This document shows positions 7,593 to 17,203 of a DNA stretch of 20,682 bases, piece after piece (position 1 is the stretch's first letter; every line of letters begins with the position of its first letter). The stretch covers positions 1 through 20,682 of the forward strand of contig JAJNBO010000002.1 in assembly GCA_021156245.1 (NCBI GenBank). The letters run 5' to 3'. A program made the position numbers and the translations under genes. Below the pieces are notes generated by a model, which saw only the letters and a program-made list of their open reading frames with translations, did no database searches and was not told where the DNA came from. The DNA comes from Ramlibacter sp. (GTDB lineage: Bacteria; Pseudomonadota; Gammaproteobacteria; Burkholderiales; Burkholderiaceae_C).

Positions 7593-8810
7593 ATGACTCC
7601 CATGGCCGCCGTGCTCCTCGCCTCAGACCTGCCCACCGACGCTGACGCCGCGCTGGAACTGACGGTCCTGATGCCCTGCCTGAACGAGGCACGGACGGTC
7701 GCCACCTGCGTCGCCGCTGCCCGGCGTTTCCTCCAGGCCTCCGGCGTCCGCGGCGAAGTGCTGGTCGCCGACAACGGATCCACCGACGATTCCCGGGCGC
7801 TGGCCCGTGCTGCCGGAGCCCGCGTCATCTCCGTTCCGCGTCGGGGCTATGGCGCGGCTCTCCACGCAGGCATCGCGTCCGCGCGCGGGCGCTTCGTGGT
7901 CATGGGCGACGCGGACGACAGCTACGATTTCTCCTCGCTGCAGTCCTTCCTGGACGAACTGCGCGGCGGCGCGGATCTCGTGGTGGGCAACCGCTTCCGG
8001 GGCGGCATCGCACCCGGCGCCATGCCTCCGTTGCACCGCTATCTGGGCAATCCCGTCCTCAGCTTCGTTGGACGCCTCTTCTTCCGCACCGGCATCCGTG
8101 ATTTCCATTGCGGCCTGCGCGGCTTCTCCCGCGACGCGATGCACCGGCTCGGCCTGGTGTCGCCCGGCATGGAATTCGCCAGCGAGATGGTGGCGAAGGC
8201 GGCGCTCGCCGGGCTGCGCATCGAGGAAGTCCCGACCACGCTGCGGCCGGACGGCCGCGGCAGGCCGCCGCACTTGCGCACCTGGCGCGACGGCTGGCGG
8301 CACTTGCGCTTCCTCCTGTTGTTCTGTCCTCGCTGGCTGTTTCTCTATCCCGGCCTCGCCCTCATCGTGTCGGGGCTCGCCGGGTTCGCCGCGAGTGCGG
8401 GCGCCATCGGCTTGTTGCAGGTAGGCATCCATTCGCTTCTCTACATGGCGGCTGCCACGGTGCTCGGTGCACAGTTGGTCCAGTTGGCGCTGCTCACCAA
8501 GTGGATGGGCATCATGTCGGGCGTGGTGCCGCCCCAGCGCTGGCTCGAGCGCCTGGATCCGTACCTGAAGCTGGAGAACGGCCTGGTCGCCGGCGTGCTG
8601 CTGGTGGGCGTGGGGCTGACGTGGTCCGCCTGGCTGACGCTGGACTGGGGCCGCATGGGTTTCGGTGCGCTCGACCCGTCGCAGACGATGCGCATCGCCA
8701 TCCCGGCGGTGACGCTCATGATCCTCGGCGCGCAGGTAGCGGCAGGGTCGCTGTTCGCCGGCGCCCTGAACTACAGCTGGGCGTCGTCAGAACGGATTCC
8801 GCCGGCGTGA
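7593..8810 (+). CDS. GT2 family glycosyltransferase with C-terminal membrane segments (polyprenyl-phosphate sugar transferase type)
   Basis: This 405-residue protein has a GT-A catalytic domain (about 20-235). Its motifs are PCLNEA, VADNGSTDDS, the metal-binding GD106-A-D108-D109 and FHCGLRGF. Several hydrophobic helices follow (about 245-400). This layout is typical of DPM1/GtrB-like enzymes that move a sugar from a nucleotide donor to undecaprenyl phosphate at the inner membrane face. The donor sugar cannot be read from sequence. Starts at 7593 and 7602 are both possible; neither has a clear Shine-Dalgarno sequence. The gene is the first of the glycan cluster, 16 bp after the pilA terminator, so its promoter must lie inside or upstream of the terminator, or transcription depends on read-through. 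Its stop overlaps the next start by 4 bp (GTGA). Confidence 0.88.
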   Translation: MTPMAAVLLASDLPTDADAALELTVLMPCLNEARTVATCVAAARRFLQASGVRGEVLVADNGSTDDSRALARAAGARVISVPRRGYGAALHAGIASARGRFVVMGDADDSYDFSSLQSFLDELRGGADLVVGNRFRGGIAPGAMPPLHRYLGNPVLSFVGRLFFRTGIRDFHCGLRGFSRDAMHRLGLVSPGMEFASEMVAKAALAGLRIEEVPTTLRPDGRGRPPHLRTWRDGWRHLRFLLLFCPRWLFLYPGLALIVSGLAGFAASAGAIGLLQVGIHSLLYMAAATVLGAQLVQLALLTKWMGIMSGVVPPQRWLERLDPYLKLENGLVAGVLLVGVGLTWSAWLTLDWGRMGFGALDPSQTMRIAIPAVTLMILGAQVAAGSLFAGALNYSWASSERIPPA

Positions 8811-9652
8811 ACACGGCAGGCGCGACGCCGCTGGAGCGACGCCTCCCCCCCGCGGTGCTGCGGTGGGAGGGAGCGCTCGTGTGCCTCGTCGCCTGGGGGC
8901 TGTTGCTCCTGATCCCGTTGTCCACGGGGGAACTGGGGCTCGCGTGGGACACGCTCAATCACCACATCTATCTGGGGTGGACGGCGGAGCAGCACCGCTT
9001 CGACCGGGACTTCCTCGGCGCGGGGTACCAGTCCTTCCAGTCGCCCTATGTGAACTGGCCGATCTACCGGATGGCGGTCGACGGCTGGTCGGGCCGCTCC
9101 GCGGGCCTGGTGCTCGCTTCGCTGCAGGCGACCGCGGCGTGGCCGGTCTGGATGCTCGCCCGTGCGTGCCTGCCCGGTCCGACGGTCTACGACTTCGCGA
9201 TGCGCGTGCTGGCGGTGGCGCTCGCATTCCTGTCCGGCCTGGTGCTGTCCGCTTTCGGCGCGAGCCTCAACGACCTCCTGGCAGCGACGCCCATGGTGTG
9301 GGCCGTCGCCTTCGCCATGGAGCCCATCGCGCGCGGCGATAGCTGGTCCGGCGCTTCGGCGCGGCGATGCGTGCTGCTCTCGGGCATGAGCGCCGGCCTT
9401 GCGGTGGCCCTGAAGCTGAGCAACGGCCCGTTTGCCATCCTGCTGCCCCTGCTGTGGCTGCAAAGCGCCCCGCACTGGCGCGGCCGGATCGTGGCCAGCG
9501 TGCTGGGCGGCCTGGCCACGGTCGGGGCTTTCCTGCTCGCGTACGGCCACTGGGGATGGATTCTCTGGCGGCACTACGGCAATCCCGTCTACCCCTTCGA
9601 CCACCCCTGGTTCGCTTTGCTTCGCACCTGGATCATGGGCTGGGCTGGCTGA
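8807..9652 (+). CDS. Polytopic membrane protein, N-terminal part of a frame-disrupted gene
   Basis: The GTG at 8807 overlaps the upstream TGA. The 281-residue product is strongly hydrophobic, with multiple membrane helices. An early segment (WDTLNHHIYLGW, about residues 46-57) and a later one (about 210-225, LKLSNGPFAILLPLLWL) resemble large uncharacterised membrane proteins of betaproteobacterial polysaccharide loci, possibly GT-C-like or polymerase-like. Reading stops at TGA 9650-9652, just after a segment ending NPVYPFDHPWFALLR. The sequence that should follow ([13 protein letters not shown] and so on) continues in the next frame from about 9648. One extra base or two missing bases, probably within the GGGCTGGGCTGGCT repeat at 9636-9649, would explain it. 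Joined, the protein would be about 687 residues. A sequencing or assembly error is possible. Confidence 0.72.
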   Translation: MNTAGATPLERRLPPAVLRWEGALVCLVAWGLLLLIPLSTGELGLAWDTLNHHIYLGWTAEQHRFDRDFLGAGYQSFQSPYVNWPIYRMAVDGWSGRSAGLVLASLQATAAWPVWMLARACLPGPTVYDFAMRVLAVALAFLSGLVLSAFGASLNDLLAATPMVWAVAFAMEPIARGDSWSGASARRCVLLSGMSAGLAVALKLSNGPFAILLPLLWLQSAPHWRGRIVASVLGGLATVGAFLLAYGHWGWILWRHYGNPVYPFDHPWFALLRTWIMGWAG

Positions 9653-9653
9653 C

Positions 9654-10868
9654 GTGCGATTCCAACCCGACACCTGGCTGGAGGCGGCATTGCGGCCGCT
9701 CGCGATGGCGGCGGCGGACGCCCACGTCTACGTCGAGATCATGGCGCCGGACTTCCGCTTCGTCTTCGCGCTCGCGTTGGCGCTGGGCGTGCTGGGCGCC
9801 CTGCTTTTCCGCCGCGTGCCGCGCGACGCCGCCCGCGGGTTGGAAGGCCCGCGCGTCCGGGTGGTGCTGGTCCTGCTGGCGGTCCTGGCGCTGGCCTTCG
9901 TGCCGTGGCTCGCCGTGACCGGCAACGGCCGCTACTTCATGGCGGGACTGCTGCTGGCCGGGCCCGTGTGCGTCGGGCTCGCCTGCCTGCTGCCCGTGAC
10001 GAAGGCCATGCGACTGGCGATCGTTGTCGGCATGGTCGCATTGCAGGCCTTCGCCGTGCAGCAGAGCGCGCCACTGCGCGCGTGGGGCCTCGCTGCCTGG
10101 ACCGAGCCGCCCTACTTCCATGTGGACCTCGGGGCCGAAGCGAAGGCGGACCCGGCGACCTACGTGACCCTGTCCGCCATCACCTACTCGCTGATCGCCC
10201 CCAGCCTGCATCCGCGCTCCCGCTGGATCAGCCTGCACAACGCGGGTGCGCCGGACAGCGCAGCGCACGATGCCCGTCGCACGGCGGCGTTCCTGGACCA
10301 GGCGGAAAAGGGGAGGATCGTGCTGCTGGTGCCGGTGGTGGCGGGCATGCTCACCCCGGATCGCCTGCCCAACGACCAGGTGAGCCAGGCGATCGCAGGC
10401 CAGCTCGCGCGTTACCGGCTCGCGTTTTCGCAGCCGCAGTCGTGCCGCTTTCTGGCCTCCCGCACCCTGGCGTCGATGGGCCTGGGCGAGAAGTCCGAGG
10501 AGCAGCGCGCCAGCTCGGGGTTCTGGCTCTGCGAACTGGTGCGCCTGCCGCGGGGGACGCGAGTCGACGACTCGATCGGGACCCGTCACGACGACGTGTT
10601 CAAGGCGCTGGAGTCCCAGTGCGCGCGCTTCTTCCCGGCAGGGGGCGACGGCGCCAGCGTCGCGATCCGATCTGGCGAGGTGCGCAGCTACCATCAGGCG
10701 GAAATGAAGGCCTACGTCTACGACAACGGCGAGGTGTACTACAAGTACAACCGCGCCCTGAACGCCGTGCGCATCGGACTTGCCCCCGACGTCGTGGCCG
10801 GCCGCTCGCGCATCGACTGCGCGAACATCCCGGGCCGCACGGGGCTGCCCTGGAACCGCGGTTTCTGA
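9654..10868 (+). CDS. C-terminal part of the same disrupted membrane protein
   Basis: This frame (up to 404 codons from a GTG at 9654; an ATG occurs at 9705) directly continues the preceding protein after the frame change. It has further membrane helices (about nt 9760-9830, 9860-9915, 9930-10080). A long soluble region follows (about 10100-10868), probably periplasmic, rich in Arg, Tyr and Asp with a few Cys. No strong ribosome binding site precedes either start, so it is more likely the continuation of one gene than an independent gene. If the disruption is real, this part may be untranslated or produced only by reinitiation right after TGA 9650. Function is unknown; by location it may be a lipid-linked sugar transferase, polymerase or other membrane glycan factor. 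Confidence 0.65.
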   Translation: MRFQPDTWLEAALRPLAMAAADAHVYVEIMAPDFRFVFALALALGVLGALLFRRVPRDAARGLEGPRVRVVLVLLAVLALAFVPWLAVTGNGRYFMAGLLLAGPVCVGLACLLPVTKAMRLAIVVGMVALQAFAVQQSAPLRAWGLAAWTEPPYFHVDLGAEAKADPATYVTLSAITYSLIAPSLHPRSRWISLHNAGAPDSAAHDARRTAAFLDQAEKGRIVLLVPVVAGMLTPDRLPNDQVSQAIAGQLARYRLAFSQPQSCRFLASRTLASMGLGEKSEEQRASSGFWLCELVRLPRGTRVDDSIGTRHDDVFKALESQCARFFPAGGDGASVAIRSGEVRSYHQAEMKAYVYDNGEVYYKYNRALNAVRIGLAPDVVAGRSRIDCANIPGRTGLPWNRGF

Positions 10869-10882
10869 GGCAAGGCCACGGC

Positions 10883-13108
10883 ATGCAGGACACCACCACG
10901 CCCGCTTCCTCCACGGCCACTGGGCCCGCCGGCGGCGCGCGCGCCTGGCTGCGAAAGGCGGCGCACGCCTGCTACGTCTTCACTCCGCTGCCGCTGCCGT
11001 GGAAGAACCGGGTGGCGCATGCCTTGTACGGGCTCACCGGCTGGATCTTCCGGGGCGACCGCAACTACGAGTTGTGGAGCCGGGCGAACACGGGCCGTCA
11101 CATCGCGGTCGAAGTGGCGCCGGTGCAGGATCACGAGATCGCGTCCCTGCTGCAGGAGATCCGATTTCCAGTCGTCGCGCAACCCGCGGTGTCGATCATC
11201 ATCCCCGCGTACGGGAACATCCACCACACCCTCGCTTGCCTGCGTTCCATCCACCGCTGCATGCCGGCCGTCCCGATCGAGGTGATCGTGGCGGAAGACG
11301 CTTCCGGCGATCCGCAGATCCTTCGCTTGCGCGAGATCGAGGGCCTGCGCTTCCTGCTGCATGACGAGAATCTCGGCTTCCTGCGCTCCTGCAATGCCGC
11401 AGCCCGCCAGGCGCGGGGCCAGTACCTGCACTTCCTGAACAACGACACCGAAGTCACCGCCGGGTGGCTGGACGCGATGCTGCGGCTGTTCGCCGACGAA
11501 GCGGGCTGCGGGATGGTCGGCTCCATGCTCGTGTTTCCCGACGGCCGCTTGCAGGAGGCCGGCGGCATCGTCTGGCGCGACGGCGGCTCCGACAACTTCG
11601 GCCGGCTCGCGTCGCCTTGGCGCAGCGCGTACAACTATGTCAGGGACGTGGACTACTGCTCCGGCGCTTCGCTGCTGATCGGGGCCGATCTCTTTGCCTC
11701 GCTCCAGGGCTTCGACGAGGCGTTCGCCCCGGCGTACTGGGAAGACACGGACCTGGCGTTCCGTGTCCGAGCCGCGGGCAAGCGCGTGCTGTACCAGCCG
11801 CAATCGCTGGTGATCCACCATGAAGGCCTGTCCAACGGCAAGGAGGTGACCTCCGGCGTCAAGGCCTATCACGTGCGCAACCGCGCCAAGTTCCGCGAGC
11901 GCTGGCAGCACGTGCTGGCCAGCGAACACCCCGAGCCCTCCTGGGACCCGGAGCGCGCCTACGACCGGGGCGCGCAGCGCCGGATGTTGCTCGTGGTCGA
12001 CCATCACGTGCCGCAGCCCGACCAGGACGCGGGCTCGCGCTCGATGTGGTGCATCCTGCGCGCGCTGAAGGCGATGGGACTGGTGGTGAAGTTCTGGCCC
12101 GAGGACCAGGCGCACGACCCGGTCTACACCGACTGGCTGCAGCAGGCCGGCATCGAAGTGTTGCTCGGAGAGGCCGGCAGCAAGCGCGACTTCGCACGCT
12201 GGCTCGCGGCGAATCGTGGCCAGCTGGACTACGTCCTCCTGAGCAGGCCCGCGGTGGCGACGGCCTTCCTCCCCGAACTGCGCCGCAGCAGCCAGGCGCG
12301 CGTCCTGTTCTACGGCCATGACCTGCACTACGCGAGGCTGGAGACAGAGCACGCACACACCGGCTCCCTCGTCGCGCGCCGCGAAGCAGAGTCGATGAAG
12401 AAGCTGGAGTCGTCGCTCTGGCGGCGGGTCGATGCCGTGTACTACCCATCGTCGGCCGAGACGGAAGTGGTGCGCGCCGAAGTCCCAGGCCTGCCTACCA
12501 TCACGATGCCGCTGTACTACTTCGACGCGCCGGCAGCCCCACCGGAGCCGGGCGGCCGACATGGCATCCTGTTCGTCGCCGCCTTCGACCGGCCGCCGAA
12601 CGTGGATGCTGCCAAGTGGCTCGTCCGGTCGATCATGCCCCTGGTGCGTGCTGCATCGCCGGAGCCCGTGCGGCTGTGGCTGGTCGGCTCCAATCCCAAC
12701 GACGAGGTGCGACGGCTGGCGGGGCCCGACGTCGAAGTCACCGGCTTCGTGACGGACGAACAACTCCAGGCGTTCTATCGCCAGGCACGCGTGGCGATCG
12801 TTCCGCTGCGGATGGGTGCCGGCATGAAGGGAAAGGTCATCGAGGCCTTGCACGAAGGCTTGCCGCTGGTGACCACGCCGGTCGGTGCGCAGGGCCTGGA
12901 AGGGCTGGAGGCAGTTGCGTGCGTGTCGGTCGATGAGGGTGCGTTGGCGCATGCGCTGGTCGCACTGCTTCGGGACGACACGGCCTGGCGCCGGGCCTCC
13001 AGCGCGCAGCAGGCGTACATGCAGGGGCGCTTCTCGCTGGCCGCCATGCAGCAGGCGCTGCGGCTCGGCATGGGCCACGCGCAGGCTGCCGTGGCGACGC
13101 CGTCATGA
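10883..13108 (+). CDS. Bifunctional GT2-GT4 fusion glycosyltransferase
   Basis: This 741-residue protein contains two glycosyltransferases. The N-terminal GT2 (GT-A fold, about 95-350) shows [10 protein letters not shown]138-D139, the NND188TE metal motif and the W-E287-D288-T-D catalytic-base motif typical of rhamnosyl and related transferases. The C-terminal GT4-like domain (GT-B fold, about 368-730) begins MLLVVDHH, has GFVTDEQL and ends with the donor-binding segment around E654 (KVIEALHEG). A single chain would add two consecutive sugars to a growing lipid-linked glycan at the cytoplasmic face. The ATG at 10883 lies 14 bp after the preceding stop with only a weak ribosome binding site. 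Its end overlaps the next gene by 4 bp (ATGA), suggesting translational coupling. Specificities are unknown. Confidence 0.9.
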   Translation: MQDTTTPASSTATGPAGGARAWLRKAAHACYVFTPLPLPWKNRVAHALYGLTGWIFRGDRNYELWSRANTGRHIAVEVAPVQDHEIASLLQEIRFPVVAQPAVSIIIPAYGNIHHTLACLRSIHRCMPAVPIEVIVAEDASGDPQILRLREIEGLRFLLHDENLGFLRSCNAAARQARGQYLHFLNNDTEVTAGWLDAMLRLFADEAGCGMVGSMLVFPDGRLQEAGGIVWRDGGSDNFGRLASPWRSAYNYVRDVDYCSGASLLIGADLFASLQGFDEAFAPAYWEDTDLAFRVRAAGKRVLYQPQSLVIHHEGLSNGKEVTSGVKAYHVRNRAKFRERWQHVLASEHPEPSWDPERAYDRGAQRRMLLVVDHHVPQPDQDAGSRSMWCILRALKAMGLVVKFWPEDQAHDPVYTDWLQQAGIEVLLGEAGSKRDFARWLAANRGQLDYVLLSRPAVATAFLPELRRSSQARVLFYGHDLHYARLETEHAHTGSLVARREAESMKKLESSLWRRVDAVYYPSSAETEVVRAEVPGLPTITMPLYYFDAPAAPPEPGGRHGILFVAAFDRPPNVDAAKWLVRSIMPLVRAASPEPVRLWLVGSNPNDEVRRLAGPDVEVTGFVTDEQLQAFYRQARVAIVPLRMGAGMKGKVIEALHEGLPLVTTPVGAQGLEGLEAVACVSVDEGALAHALVALLRDDTAWRRASSAQQAYMQGRFSLAAMQQALRLGMGHAQAAVATPS

Positions 13109-14292
13109 AAGTGGTGCTGGTCTCCAGCTTCCCGGCATTCCCGACGAGCGCCGGCAATCGCAGCCGCATCCGACAGCTGGCGGCCGCGGTCCGCGAGCTG
13201 GGGCACGAGCTCACTTTCGTCTACCTGGAGTCGCCCTGGGAGGCCTGCGACGATGCGGCGCATGAAGATTCCTTCGGGACGTTCGTGCGCATTCCCAGGA
13301 AGCACTGGCGACTCAAGTGGGCGCGCGACGTGCTCGTCGGAGGCGTCAAGCGGGTGCTGCGCCTGGCCGGAGTCGACGCGGCGCACTACTCCCGCCTGGA
13401 CCGCTTTCGCGACCGGGGCTTCCTGGCCGCTCTCCGGGCGCTGCAGTTGAGGCCTGACGCGGTGATCGTGGAATACGTGCTCGACTCGTGGGCGTTCGCT
13501 GCGTTCCCGGCTTCGGCGCGCCGCGTGCTCGACACCCATGATGCCTTCGGCGACCGCCACAGGACGTATGTGGAGCGCGGGATCCGTGACTACTGGATCT
13601 CCCTCAGGCCCGGCAGCGAGAATGCCGGCCTGCGACGGGCGCATGTCGTGCTGGCCATCCAGGAGGAGGAAGCGCGGCGCTTCCGCGAGCAACTCGCGGG
13701 CGACGGCGCAGCGGACAACCCGGAAGTGGCTGTCGTCGGTCACCTGCTGGCGTTGAGCGAGGCGCGACCGAACCACTCGATCGACCACGTGGCGGTTTTC
13801 ATCGCCTCCGACAATCCCGCGAATCGGCATGCTGCGGACGGTTTGCTGCGCGACATCCTGCCGCGAGTGCTGCGGGAGATGCCGGCTTTCGAGCTGAGGC
13901 TCGCCGGGTCGATCTGCCGGGCCGTGCCCGATACTCCGAACGTGACGAAGCTGGGCTGGGTGGAGGATCTCGCTGCGGTGTTCGCGCGTGCGCCGCTGTC
14001 GGTCAATCCGATGCAGGCCGGAACCGGCATCAACATCAAGCTGCTGGAATCGATGGCCGCTGGCGTGCCGACCGTCTCGACGGCCACGGGCGCCCGCGGG
14101 TTGCCCGAATCCGCCCTCGCGGGGGTGTTCGTGGTGCCAGACCAGGATCCGCAGGCTTTCGCGCAGGCCGTGATCCGCTTCGCCAGCGACGCTGCTCTGC
14201 GCCGGCAAACCGGGCAGGCAGCTCGGGAACAGGCCGCGCGACTGAACGCGCGGCAACTCGCGCAGCTGGATCGCGCCCTGGGCGGCAACTGA
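13105..14292 (+). CDS. GT4-family glycosyltransferase
   Basis: This 395-residue GT-B-fold enzyme starts [17 protein letters not shown], the Rossmann start with a Gly-containing acceptor loop. A C-terminal donor-binding segment (about 305-335) has TGINIKLLE315SMAAGVP. It is soluble or membrane-associated and would transfer a sugar from a nucleotide donor to a lipid-linked intermediate. It overlaps the upstream GT2-GT4 gene by 4 bp, and the flippase starts 4 bp after its stop, so the three are probably made together. Donor and acceptor cannot be assigned. Confidence 0.88.
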   Translation: MKVVLVSSFPAFPTSAGNRSRIRQLAAAVRELGHELTFVYLESPWEACDDAAHEDSFGTFVRIPRKHWRLKWARDVLVGGVKRVLRLAGVDAAHYSRLDRFRDRGFLAALRALQLRPDAVIVEYVLDSWAFAAFPASARRVLDTHDAFGDRHRTYVERGIRDYWISLRPGSENAGLRRAHVVLAIQEEEARRFREQLAGDGAADNPEVAVVGHLLALSEARPNHSIDHVAVFIASDNPANRHAADGLLRDILPRVLREMPAFELRLAGSICRAVPDTPNVTKLGWVEDLAAVFARAPLSVNPMQAGTGINIKLLESMAAGVPTVSTATGARGLPESALAGVFVVPDQDPQAFAQAVIRFASDAALRRQTGQAAREQAARLNARQLAQLDRALGGN

Positions 14293-14296
14293 GAAC

Positions 14297-16006
14297 ATGT
14301 TCGGCAAATACCTTCAGCTCTGGTCGCACCTCGCTCCGCTGCACCGCGCGGGCGCCGTCGCACTCCTCGTCGGCAACCTGGCCGGATCGGTGCTCGAGGT
14401 GATGGGGCTGGCGCTGTTCGGCGCCGTCCTGCTGGGGCTGACCGGTGGCGAATCCCCCATGGCCGGCCTGTGGGCCGGCGGCCTGCCCGCACTGGTCGAC
14501 CGGGCCGACCTGTCTTCCCTGACCATCGCCTGCGGGGTCGTCTACGTTGCCAAGAACGCCTTGCTGCTGTTCCTCGCGTGGCTCGAGGCCCGGCTTTCCT
14601 TCGGGGTGCAGTCGCACCTGAGCGAGCACGCCCTGGCCGCGATGCTGCGACAGGACTACGAGGACGTCAGCCGCGCCAACCAGAGCGCCAGGATCAACCT
14701 GCTGACGGGTGGCATGTACGCGCTGGCGTTCAACGTGCTGCTGCCAGGGCTCACGATGCTCTCCGAAGTCATCCTGATGCTGGCGCTGGTGCTGTTCCTG
14801 GTGCTCACCCAGGCGGCGTTCGTCAGCGGCATGCTGGCGACGCTGTGCGCCGTCGCGGCGGCGCTGGTGCTGGTCAGCCGGCGGGTCGTGCTGCGGCTCG
14901 GGCAGTCGCGCCACCGCTCGGAGGATGACAAGCTGCAGTTGCTGAGCGGCATCTTCGGTCACCTGCGCGAGATGTACATCTATTCGGCGGGGCCGCGCGC
15001 GGTGGCCCACCTCCATGGCCTGCAGGCGCCGCTGGCGGCGACGTACCGCGGCTTCCACATGATGCAGACCGGGCCCCGCTTCGTGCTGGAAGTGGCGCTG
15101 GTGGGCGTGCTGCTCGCGACGGTCTACTGGCAATCGAGCGGCGGGCTCGCCCCCTCGCTGGTGGTCAGCATCGGCGTGTTCGGCGTGGCAGGCTTCAGGT
15201 TGCTGCTGGGCATCAACCGGGTGGTGGGTTGCGTGCAGGCGATGCGCTTCGCGGGGCCGACCATCGAGCGGATTGCCGCGGCCCTGACCGTTCCGGCGGC
15301 GCCTGCGGTCTCGGCACAGCCGGGCGGCGCGGTGCGCGGGAGCAGCTTGCGGCTCGTGGACGTCCACTACGGGTACGCCGCGGACAAGCCGGTGCTCCAA
15401 GGCGTGGACTTCGAGCTGCCGCGGCGCGCGCTGGTGGCGATCCGTGGCCGCTCCGGCGCCGGAAAGAGCACGCTGCTGGAAATCATGGCGGGCCTGCGCA
15501 CCCCCACCGCGGGCTCGGTGGAGCTGGATGGCCGCAGGATCGCGCACAAGCAGGAGCTGACGGACCGCATCGCCTACGCGGGACAGCAGCCCGCGGTGTT
15601 CCCGGACTCCATTCGCGCGAACGTCGCGTTCGGCCGGCCACCGCAGTCGATCCGCGACGATGACGTCTGGCGCGCGCTGGCACGCGCGCACCTCGACGAC
15701 GTCGTGCGCGGCCTGCCAGGAGGCCTCGACTTCCGCCTCGGATTCGCGCAGGCCCTGTCGGGCGGGCAGATCCAGCGCCTCGCGCTGGCGCGGGCACTCT
15801 ACGTCGACCGCGACTACCTGTTGCTGGACGAGCCGACCGCGGCGCTGGACGCCGAGACGGAATTGCAACTGCTGGCGACCCTGAAGGAACTGGCGGCCAC
15901 CACCGGCATCGTGGTGGTGTCCCACCGGCTCGCGCCCATCGAGGCGGCCGACGCGGTGCTGGAACTGTCTGGCGGGCGGCTGGTGCGGCCGTCGTCCTGC
16001 AACTAA
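14297..16006 (+). CDS. ABC transporter half-molecule, lipid-linked glycan flippase type (PglK/MsbA-like)
   Basis: This 569-residue half-transporter has an N-terminal membrane domain with about six helices (about 20-330) and a C-terminal nucleotide-binding domain (about 350-565). The ATPase site is intact: Walker A GRSGAGKST with K390, signature LSGGQ from 487, Walker B LLLD511-E512 and the H-loop H543. The fused half-transporter layout, a homodimer in the family, matches PglK- and MsbA-like exporters that flip polyprenyl-linked glycans or lipids across the inner membrane. Placed among glycosyltransferases, it probably exports the finished oligosaccharide-lipid. No O-antigen ligase, oligosaccharyltransferase or Wzx/Wzy gene is visible in the window. 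The ATG at 14297 follows the previous stop by 4 bp. Confidence 0.9.
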   Translation: MFGKYLQLWSHLAPLHRAGAVALLVGNLAGSVLEVMGLALFGAVLLGLTGGESPMAGLWAGGLPALVDRADLSSLTIACGVVYVAKNALLLFLAWLEARLSFGVQSHLSEHALAAMLRQDYEDVSRANQSARINLLTGGMYALAFNVLLPGLTMLSEVILMLALVLFLVLTQAAFVSGMLATLCAVAAALVLVSRRVVLRLGQSRHRSEDDKLQLLSGIFGHLREMYIYSAGPRAVAHLHGLQAPLAATYRGFHMMQTGPRFVLEVALVGVLLATVYWQSSGGLAPSLVVSIGVFGVAGFRLLLGINRVVGCVQAMRFAGPTIERIAAALTVPAAPAVSAQPGGAVRGSSLRLVDVHYGYAADKPVLQGVDFELPRRALVAIRGRSGAGKSTLLEIMAGLRTPTAGSVELDGRRIAHKQELTDRIAYAGQQPAVFPDSIRANVAFGRPPQSIRDDDVWRALARAHLDDVVRGLPGGLDFRLGFAQALSGGQIQRLALARALYVDRDYLLLDEPTAALDAETELQLLATLKELAATTGIVVVSHRLAPIEAADAVLELSGGRLVRPSSCN

Positions 16007-16030
16007 GATGGCCCGGCTGCCACCCAACCC

Positions 16031-17203
16031 ATGAAGACCCTCCGCTCGCGCCTCGACCTGGCCATCCACGGCGCACCACCCATGTTCGCCGACGCCGTCC
16101 ACGTGGGCCGTCCCAACATCGGAAACCAGGCCGCCTTCCTGCGCCTGACCCAGGACTTGCTGGAGCGCCGCTGGCTGACCAACAACGGTCCCCTGGTGCA
16201 GCAACTGGAGCGGTCCATCGCGGAGCTCCATGGGGTGGCGCACTGCGTGGCCATGTGCAACGGCACCGTGGCCCTGGAGATCGCGATCCGCGCGCTGGGC
16301 ATGAGCGGCGAAGTGATCGTGCCCTCGTACACCTTCGTCGCCACGGCGCACGCGCTGTCCTGGCAGGGGATCACGCCGGTCTTCGCGGACATCGACCCCT
16401 TGACCTACAACCTCGATCCGCAAGCCGTGCGCCGCATGATCACGCCGCGCACCACCGGCATCATCGGAGTGCACCTGTGGGGCCGGCCGGCCCCGGTCCA
16501 TGCGCTCGAGACGCTGGCCGGCGAGCATGGCCTGCAGCTGATGTTCGACTCGGCCCATGCCTTCGGTTGCAGCGCCGGCGGCCGGCGCATCGGTGGTTTC
16601 GGCCGCTGCGAGGTCCTCAGCTTCCATGCGACCAAGGTATTCAATACGTTCGAAGGCGGCGCAGTGCTGACGGACGACGCGGAACTTGCGGAGACCATGC
16701 GGCTGATGCGCAACTTCGGCTTCGCGGGCTTCGACAACGTCATCCATCCCGGCACCAACGGGAAGATGCCCGAGATCAACGCAGCCATGGGCTTGTCGAA
16801 TCTCGGCGCGCTGCCGGAGGTTGTCGAGGCCAACCGCGAGCGGCACGCGGCGTACGCACGCGCATTCTCGGGGGCCGAGGGGGTCCGGTTGCTGCCCTAC
16901 GACGCCGCCGACACCCCGAACTACCAGTACGTGGTGGTGGAGGTGGATCCCGGCATCCGCGACGCCATGGTGGCGGCCCTGCATGCCGAGAACATACTTG
17001 CGCGCAAGTACTTCTGGCCGGGATGCCACCGCATGAAGCCCTATCGTGAGCTGTACCCGCATGCGGGCCTGCTGCTGCCCGCGACCGAGTCGGTGGCGGG
17101 CCGCGTCATCGTCCTGCCCACGGGCCCGTCGCTTGCGCTGGCCGACATCGATGCGATTGCGGCCGTGGTCCTGCATCTGGTGAAGAACCATGGTGCCGCC
17201 TAA
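16031..17203 (+). CDS. DegT/DnrJ/EryC1-family sugar aminotransferase (VioA/WecE-like)
   Basis: This is a 390-residue PLP enzyme. Family landmarks are LTNNGP near residue 50, PSYTFVATAH (about 97-106), the cofactor Asp in FDSAHAFG, and the Schiff-base lysine K202 in SFHATKVFNTFEGG. It would transfer an amino group from glutamate to a nucleotide-linked 4-keto (or 3-keto) 6-deoxyhexose. The overall pattern resembles VioA and related dTDP-4-keto-6-deoxyglucose 4-aminotransferases, and the adjoining acetyltransferase and GT56 genes support a 4-amino sugar. 3-amino products (FdtB-like) remain possible. The ATG at 16031 lacks a clear Shine-Dalgarno sequence; the ATG at 16082 is an alternative. It overlaps the acetyltransferase by 14 bp. 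RmlA/RmlB-type precursor genes are not in the window. Confidence 0.9.
   Translation: MKTLRSRLDLAIHGAPPMFADAVHVGRPNIGNQAAFLRLTQDLLERRWLTNNGPLVQQLERSIAELHGVAHCVAMCNGTVALEIAIRALGMSGEVIVPSYTFVATAHALSWQGITPVFADIDPLTYNLDPQAVRRMITPRTTGIIGVHLWGRPAPVHALETLAGEHGLQLMFDSAHAFGCSAGGRRIGGFGRCEVLSFHATKVFNTFEGGAVLTDDAELAETMRLMRNFGFAGFDNVIHPGTNGKMPEINAAMGLSNLGALPEVVEANRERHAAYARAFSGAEGVRLLPYDAADTPNYQYVVVEVDPGIRDAMVAALHAENILARKYFWPGCHRMKPYRELYPHAGLLLPATESVAGRVIVLPTGPSLALADIDAIAAVVLHLVKNHGAA

Noticed and set aside
9432..9650. ATG at 9432 as start of the second membrane-protein frame
   Set aside because: From 9432 to about 9645 this frame reads Cys/Ser/Thr/Pro-rich nonsense while the other frame gives clean membrane helices, so the start is a shadow.
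9644..9655. Programmed +1 frameshift at GGC TGA C, as in prfB
   Set aside because: TGA-C is a weak stop context, but the P-site GGC codon would have to re-pair with GCT, which is poor. There is no upstream Shine-Dalgarno-like stimulator at the right distance. An indel or sequence error is simpler.
16082..16084. Later ATG as the aminotransferase start
   Set aside because: It is possible, but neither ATG has a ribosome binding site. The earlier one keeps the normal short spacing to the flippase stop, so 16031 was kept.
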